From Alphaproteobacteria bacterium (GTDB taxonomy: Bacteria; Pseudomonadota; Alphaproteobacteria; Micropepsales; Micropepsaceae): a DNA stretch of 5,710 nucleotides. Each line of letters starts with the position of its first letter. Position 1 is the first letter of the stretch. A program made the position numbers and the translations under genes. The notes beneath the pieces are model-generated. The model had not been told where the DNA came from, did no database searches, and was given only the letters and a program-made list of their open reading frames with translations. The stretch spans positions 1 through 5,710 of the forward strand of contig JAEKMB010000273.1 in the NCBI GenBank assembly GCA_019508105.1, read 5' to 3'. This document shows positions 1-5,710 of this stretch, one piece after another.

Positions 1-130
1 TCACAAAAGGGCCCTAAAGCCCCAGGAAACTTAATATGTCAAATGGGTTAGCACCGCGAAACTGAACGCAGCGTGAACCTTATACCCTCAACGGGCAGGT
101 GCTGATATAGCCGCCCAGTAAGGGAGAAAT

Positions 131-172
131 ATGTCGCAATTGTCCCAACAACTGGTACGGCAGACGCAATAA
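131..172 (+). other. Possible short leader ORF (13 aa) upstream of dedA
   Basis: An ATG at 131 opens a 13-codon frame (MSQLSQQLVRQTQ) that ends at TAA 170-172. Directly upstream is AGGGAG (121-126), a much better Shine-Dalgarno match than the one in front of dedA, although its 4-nt spacer is short. The frame is the same as dedA, and the dedA GTG lies 54 nt beyond the TAA. It could be a translated leader that affects dedA expression, or a chance ORF. The peptide is rich in Gln, which does not match a classical attenuator that I know. There is nothing else to support translation. Confidence 0.2.
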
Positions 173-226
173 CGCTATGTCGGCCCCCGGTTTCCTGCCG
201 GCCCGGCAACAACAACAGGCGAACTC

Positions 227-769
227 GTGTTTCTCGGCATTTTTCATTGGTTTGTTCACGATGCCCGCGACTGGGTCACCGTCACCGCCCAGACCCACCC
301 CTATTGGGTCTTTCCCATCGCCTTCGCCATCGCCTTTTCGGAATCTTTTGTCGGCGTCTCGTTCATCGTCCCGGGCACCATCCTTTTGGTAACCTTGGGC
401 GGGGTGATCGGGGCCAGCCATATCGGCCTGTTCCCGGCCTGGCTTGGCGCGGTGCTGGGCTCGGTGCTGGGCGACTGGATCTCGTGGTGGATCGGTTTTC
501 ACTATCATCACAAGATCGTCCATTCCTGGATTTTCCGGCGCTTCGAAGAACAGATCGAGAAGGCGTTGCACTTGTTTCACCGCTGGGGCACCTGGGCGAT
601 CTTCATCGGCCGCTTCATGGGCCCCTTGCGCGCCACCGTCCCCTTGGTGGCCGGCATGTCGGAGCTGGAATTCTGGCCCTTCATGGTTGCCAATACTGTC
701 TCCGCCTTGATCTGGGCTTATGTGCTGCTGGCGCCGGGAGCTGCCATTTTGCGTCACTTTTTTCCATAA
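227..769 (+). CDS. DedA family (VTT / SNARE-associated domain) inner membrane protein
   Basis: A 180-residue polytopic membrane protein of the DedA family. Family members are proposed to be proton-coupled transporters or lipid flippases needed for envelope homeostasis; some recycle undecaprenyl phosphate or phosphatidylethanolamine. Visible features are an acidic residue in a membrane-dipping segment (SES, E39), a following VPG (48-50), GDWISWWIG (82-90), and the hallmark FIGRFMGPLR (126-135), whose two arginines R129 and R135 are the family's essential pair. Hydrophobic stretches lie at about 28-62, 66-91, 122-143 and 149-170. The GTG start is chosen because an in-frame TAA (170-172) lies upstream and no other start codon intervenes; AGG at 217-219 gives a weak Shine-Dalgarno 7 nt away. 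It also places the acidic residue at position 39, as in E. coli YqjA/YghB. The length is slightly below the usual 200-220, mainly from a short C-terminus. The gene is monocistronic here and convergent with gltBD. The family call is firm; which lipid or ion it handles cannot be read from sequence. Confidence 0.93.
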   Translation: MFLGIFHWFVHDARDWVTVTAQTHPYWVFPIAFAIAFSESFVGVSFIVPGTILLVTLGGVIGASHIGLFPAWLGAVLGSVLGDWISWWIGFHYHHKIVHSWIFRRFEEQIEKALHLFHRWGTWAIFIGRFMGPLRATVPLVAGMSELEFWPFMVANTVSALIWAYVLLAPGAAILRHFFP

Positions 770-793
770 GCGACTGAGTGGAAAGTTATTTTT
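761..793 (+). terminator. Weak candidate rho-independent terminator after dedA
   Basis: TTTCCA (761-766) can pair with TGGAAA (779-784) across a 12-nt loop. A T-rich run (TTATTTTT, 786-793) follows at once, and the left arm overlaps the end of dedA including its last codon. The position suits a terminator for dedA. However, the stem is only 6 bp with two G-C pairs, weak for a GC-rich genome, so it may be coincidence. Confidence 0.3.
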
Positions 794-949
794 CAGTAAG
801 CTGGTGTGCAAATGGCGGGGCTGCTCCGGGCCCGGCAAAGAGAAATTGACCGCACGACCCTGCTTTGGTGCGCCGGCCAGAAGATTCCGCAGCGGATCAC
901 TATCTTTTATCTGGGCCAATAGTCGCCCGCAGGTTGCCGCCGTAAATAA

Positions 950-1396
950 TTAAAGCTGCTTGCGATAGACGATAAAGCCGGACTTCTCTGCCATCTTGTC
1001 GTAAAAGCCCTGTGCCGCAGTATTTGTTTCGTGGGTATGCCAATAGACCCGGCTGGCCTGTGCAAGACGCGCTTCGTCATACACTCTTGCGATCAACGTC
1101 CGGCCGATCCCTTCGCCGCGCGACTCGGGCGCGGTGAAAAGGTCTTGGAGATAGCAGACCGGCTGGATCGCGATCATGCTGCGGTGAAAGAGATAATGCG
1201 CCAGACCAATGAGGCGGCCCTCTCTCTCCGCCACCAAGCAATGCATGGATTCGCCAGGATCGAAAACCCGCGCCCAGGTGATGCGGGTAATGTCATCCGC
1301 AAGGGCCGTCGCCCCCGAACGGCCATAAAAGGCGTTGTAGCCATCCCACAAAACCCGCCATTGATCGTAATCCGCCGGTATGGCGAACCGGATCAA
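950..1396 (-). CDS. GNAT family N-acetyltransferase, third gene of the gltBD unit
   Basis: A cytoplasmic acetyl-CoA-dependent N-acetyltransferase of 148 residues, the normal size for a single GNAT domain. It begins (M)[12 protein letters not shown], a typical GNAT first strand. Motif A is YLQDLF (82-87) followed by the acetyl-CoA pyrophosphate loop RGEGIG (93-98). Motif B includes VYWHTHETN (117-125) and [11 protein letters not shown] (131-141), where Y132 is in the position of the usual general-acid tyrosine. The pattern YLQDLF...RG.G.G...VYW.THE.N resembles Hpa2-like GNATs, which act on amines or amino acids; that substrate hint is inference. The start is a TTG at 1396-1394. GGAG (1408-1405) sits 8 nt upstream and the TTG overlaps the gltD stop as TTGA. 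The ATG at 1447 would add 17 residues lying wholly within gltD with no GNAT-like content. Third codon positions carry more A/T than in gltBD, and AGA is used twice, so it may have joined the operon later. Confidence 0.9.
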   Translation of the reverse strand: MIRFAIPADYDQWRVLWDGYNAFYGRSGATALADDITRITWARVFDPGESMHCLVAEREGRLIGLAHYLFHRSMIAIQPVCYLQDLFTAPESRGEGIGRTLIARVYDEARLAQASRVYWHTHETNTAAQGFYDKMAEKSGFIVYRKQL

Positions 1397-2844
1397 CGCG
1401 GCAGCTCCGAGCTTCCCATCAGAAACTCGTCCACGCCCCTGGCACATTGACGGCCTTCGCGGATCGCCCACACCACCAGGGACTGCCCGCGCCGCATGTC
1501 GCCACAGGCAAAAATCTTGCCCTTGCTGGTCTGGTAGTTGGTCAACGGCGCCTTGACGTTGCCGCGCACATCCAGCTCGACACCTGACTGTTCCACCAGC
1601 CCCGCCTTGCGCGGGCCGACAAAGCCCATGGCCAGCAGCACCAGATCGGCCTTGAGAGTGAATTCGCTGCCCGGCACTTCCACCAGATTCATCTTGCCGC
1701 CATCGCCCAGCTGCCAGTCCACCCGCACGCATTCCAGGCCGGTGATCTTTCCACCTTCGCCGATGGCGCGCCTGGTCTGCACCGACCAATCGCGCTCGCA
1801 ACCTTCCTGGTGCGAGGACGAGGTGCGCAGCTTCAAGGGCCAGTCCGGCCATACCAGTTGCTTGTTTTCCTTCGCCGGAGGCTGAGGCAGGATTTCGAAC
1901 TGGGTCACCGAGGCCGCGCCATGGCGGTTGGAGGTCCCGACACAGTCCGAGCCGGTATCGCCGCCGCCGATCACCACCACATGCTTGCCTTTGGCGCTCA
2001 ACGTGCCGTTGGGCGCGGCGCGGCTTTCCGGATCGCCGGCGACGCGCTTGTTCTGCTGCACCAGAAAGTCCATGGCGAAATGGATGCCATCCAGTTCGCG
2101 GCCCGCCACCGTCAGGTCACGCGGATCTTCGGCGCCGCCCGACAGCACCACCGCGTCATAATCGGCCGTCAACATCGCCATGGAGACGGTGACGCCGACT
2201 TCGACATTGGTGCGGAACACCACGCCTTCGGCCTCCATCTGGCGCATGCGCCGGTCGATCAGATGCTTTTCCATCTTGAAATCGGGAATGCCGTAGCGCA
2301 GCAGCCCGCCGATACGGTCGGTCTTTTCAAACAAGGTGACGCTGTGGCCGGCGCGCGCCAGTTGCTGGGCGCACGCCATGCCGGCCGGGCCGGAGCCCAC
2401 CACCGCCACAGTCTTGCCGGTCTTTTTCGGCGCCATGACCGGCTGGATCCAGCCTTCTTCCCAGGCACGGTCCACGATCTGGCATTCGATGGTCTTGATG
2501 GTGACCGGGTTGTCGATGATGTTGAGGGTGCAACTGGCCTCGCAGGGCGCGGGGCAGATGCGGCCGGTGAATTCGGGGAAATTGTTGGTGGTGTGCAGAT
2601 TCTCCGACGCGGTGCGCCACTGGTCGCGATAGACCAAGTGGTTCCAGTCGGGGATCAGGTTATTGACCGGGCAGCCATTGTGGCAAAAGGGAATGCCGCA
2701 ATCCATGCAACGCGCCGCCTGCTTGCTGACTTCCGGCGCCGGCAGCGGCTGGACGAATTCCCGATAATTGTTGATCCGCACGTCCGGCTTTTCGCTGCTG
2801 CGGTCCTTGCGCTCAATTTCCAGAAAGCCTGTGATCTTACCCAT
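1393..2844 (-). CDS. gltD: Glutamate synthase (NADPH) small subunit
   Basis: The beta subunit of bacterial GOGAT (483 residues, standard length). It oxidises NADPH on FAD and passes electrons through [4Fe-4S] clusters to the FMN of GltB. The N-terminus holds the cluster ligands: C46, C49, C54, C58 (C-x2-C-x4-C-x3-C) and C97, C101, C105. Next comes the FAD Rossmann fold with GSGPAG (149-154) and E172 at the end of the second strand, then the nested NADPH fold with GGGDTG (292-297). A C-terminal stretch, LLAMGFVGP and later [17 protein letters not shown], completes the FAD site. All key residues are present and the frame is intact. The ATG at 2844 gives [12 protein letters not shown], the conserved GltD start; the frame stays open upstream, but those residues lie inside gltB and do not look like GltD. 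The gene follows gltB by 8 nt with only a weak GAG (2853-2851) as ribosome site, which suggests coupling to gltB. Its TGA stop is shared with the next gene's TTG. Confidence 0.97.
   Translation of the reverse strand: MGKITGFLEIERKDRSSEKPDVRINNYREFVQPLPAPEVSKQAARCMDCGIPFCHNGCPVNNLIPDWNHLVYRDQWRTASENLHTTNNFPEFTGRICPAPCEASCTLNIIDNPVTIKTIECQIVDRAWEEGWIQPVMAPKKTGKTVAVVGSGPAGMACAQQLARAGHSVTLFEKTDRIGGLLRYGIPDFKMEKHLIDRRMRQMEAEGVVFRTNVEVGVTVSMAMLTADYDAVVLSGGAEDPRDLTVAGRELDGIHFAMDFLVQQNKRVAGDPESRAAPNGTLSAKGKHVVVIGGGDTGSDCVGTSNRHGAASVTQFEILPQPPAKENKQLVWPDWPLKLRTSSSHQEGCERDWSVQTRRAIGEGGKITGLECVRVDWQLGDGGKMNLVEVPGSEFTLKADLVLLAMGFVGPRKAGLVEQSGVELDVRGNVKAPLTNYQTSKGKIFACGDMRRGQSLVVWAIREGRQCARGVDEFLMGSSELPR
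1397..1409 (-). promoter_or_regulatory. Ribosome binding site inside the gltD 3' end for the acetyltransferase
   Basis: Read on the - strand, CGGAG (1409-1405) lies 8 nt before the TTG at 1396. It is part of the gltD codons for the final Ser-Glu-Leu-Pro-Arg. Its spacing decides the TTG start over the upstream ATG at 1447 and suggests translational coupling to gltD. Confidence 0.6.
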
Positions 2845-2852
2845 GTCTTGCT

Positions 2853-5710
<2,858 letters not shown>

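Noticed and set aside
5..22. Hairpin GGGC/GCCC with four T on the - strand near the left edge
   Set aside because: The stem is only 4 bp, the T run is short, and no - strand gene ends nearby.
60..120. Possible dedA promoter boxes (TTATAC near 80, GATATA near 113)
   Set aside because: Neither has a convincing -35 element at normal spacing, so a promoter cannot be placed from sequence alone.
826..835. Perfect palindrome CCGGGCCCGG in the intergenic region
   Set aside because: It has no loop, no flanking T run and no second copy nearby; a 10-bp GC palindrome is unremarkable in this composition.
80..919. Long - strand open frame (279 codons) opposite dedA
   Set aside because: It is antisense to a clear DedA gene, its protein is low-complexity and rich in Gly, Asp, Arg and Gln with no recognisable domain, and such shadow frames are common opposite GC-rich genes.
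1397..1852. N-terminal extension of the acetyltransferase to a start at 1852, suggesting a fusion
   Set aside because: The added residues are gltD read in another frame and show no fold-like pattern; a well-placed ribosome site supports the TTG at 1396.

Overview
The window is a GC-rich stretch of bacterial chromosome that reads as housekeeping sequence. I find no sign of mobile DNA, CRISPR, RNA genes or a defence system. Strong G/C bias at third codon positions and the glutamate synthase and DedA sequences suggest an alphaproteobacterium. That placement comes from general resemblance only and is moderate in confidence.

Layout: positions 1-226 hold no clear gene, apart from a possible 13-codon leader ORF (131-172) behind a strong Shine-Dalgarno-like sequence. 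A DedA-family membrane protein follows on the + strand (227-769, GTG start). Positions 770-949 separate two convergent transcription units and contain only a weak hairpin-plus-T-run and an unconvincing 36-codon ORF. From 950 to the right edge everything is on the - strand. In transcription order this is gltB (3' two thirds, cut by the window edge), gltD, then a GNAT-family acetyltransferase.

The - strand genes look like one operon. gltB and gltD are separated by 8 nt. gltD and the acetyltransferase overlap by 4 nt (TTGA), with a GGAG ribosome binding site placed for a TTG start inside the end of gltD. GltB and GltD are the large and small subunits of NADPH-dependent glutamate synthase (GOGAT). 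The large subunit makes glutamate from glutamine-derived ammonia and 2-oxoglutarate; the small subunit feeds it electrons from NADPH through FAD and iron-sulfur clusters. The acetyltransferase's substrate is not known. Its tight coupling to gltBD suggests co-expression with glutamate synthesis but does not prove a shared function. The operon promoter and the glutaminase domain of GltB lie beyond the right edge.

I did not find a previously undescribed system. The points most worth a second look are the TTG-started, translationally coupled acetyltransferase and the short ORF upstream of dedA.
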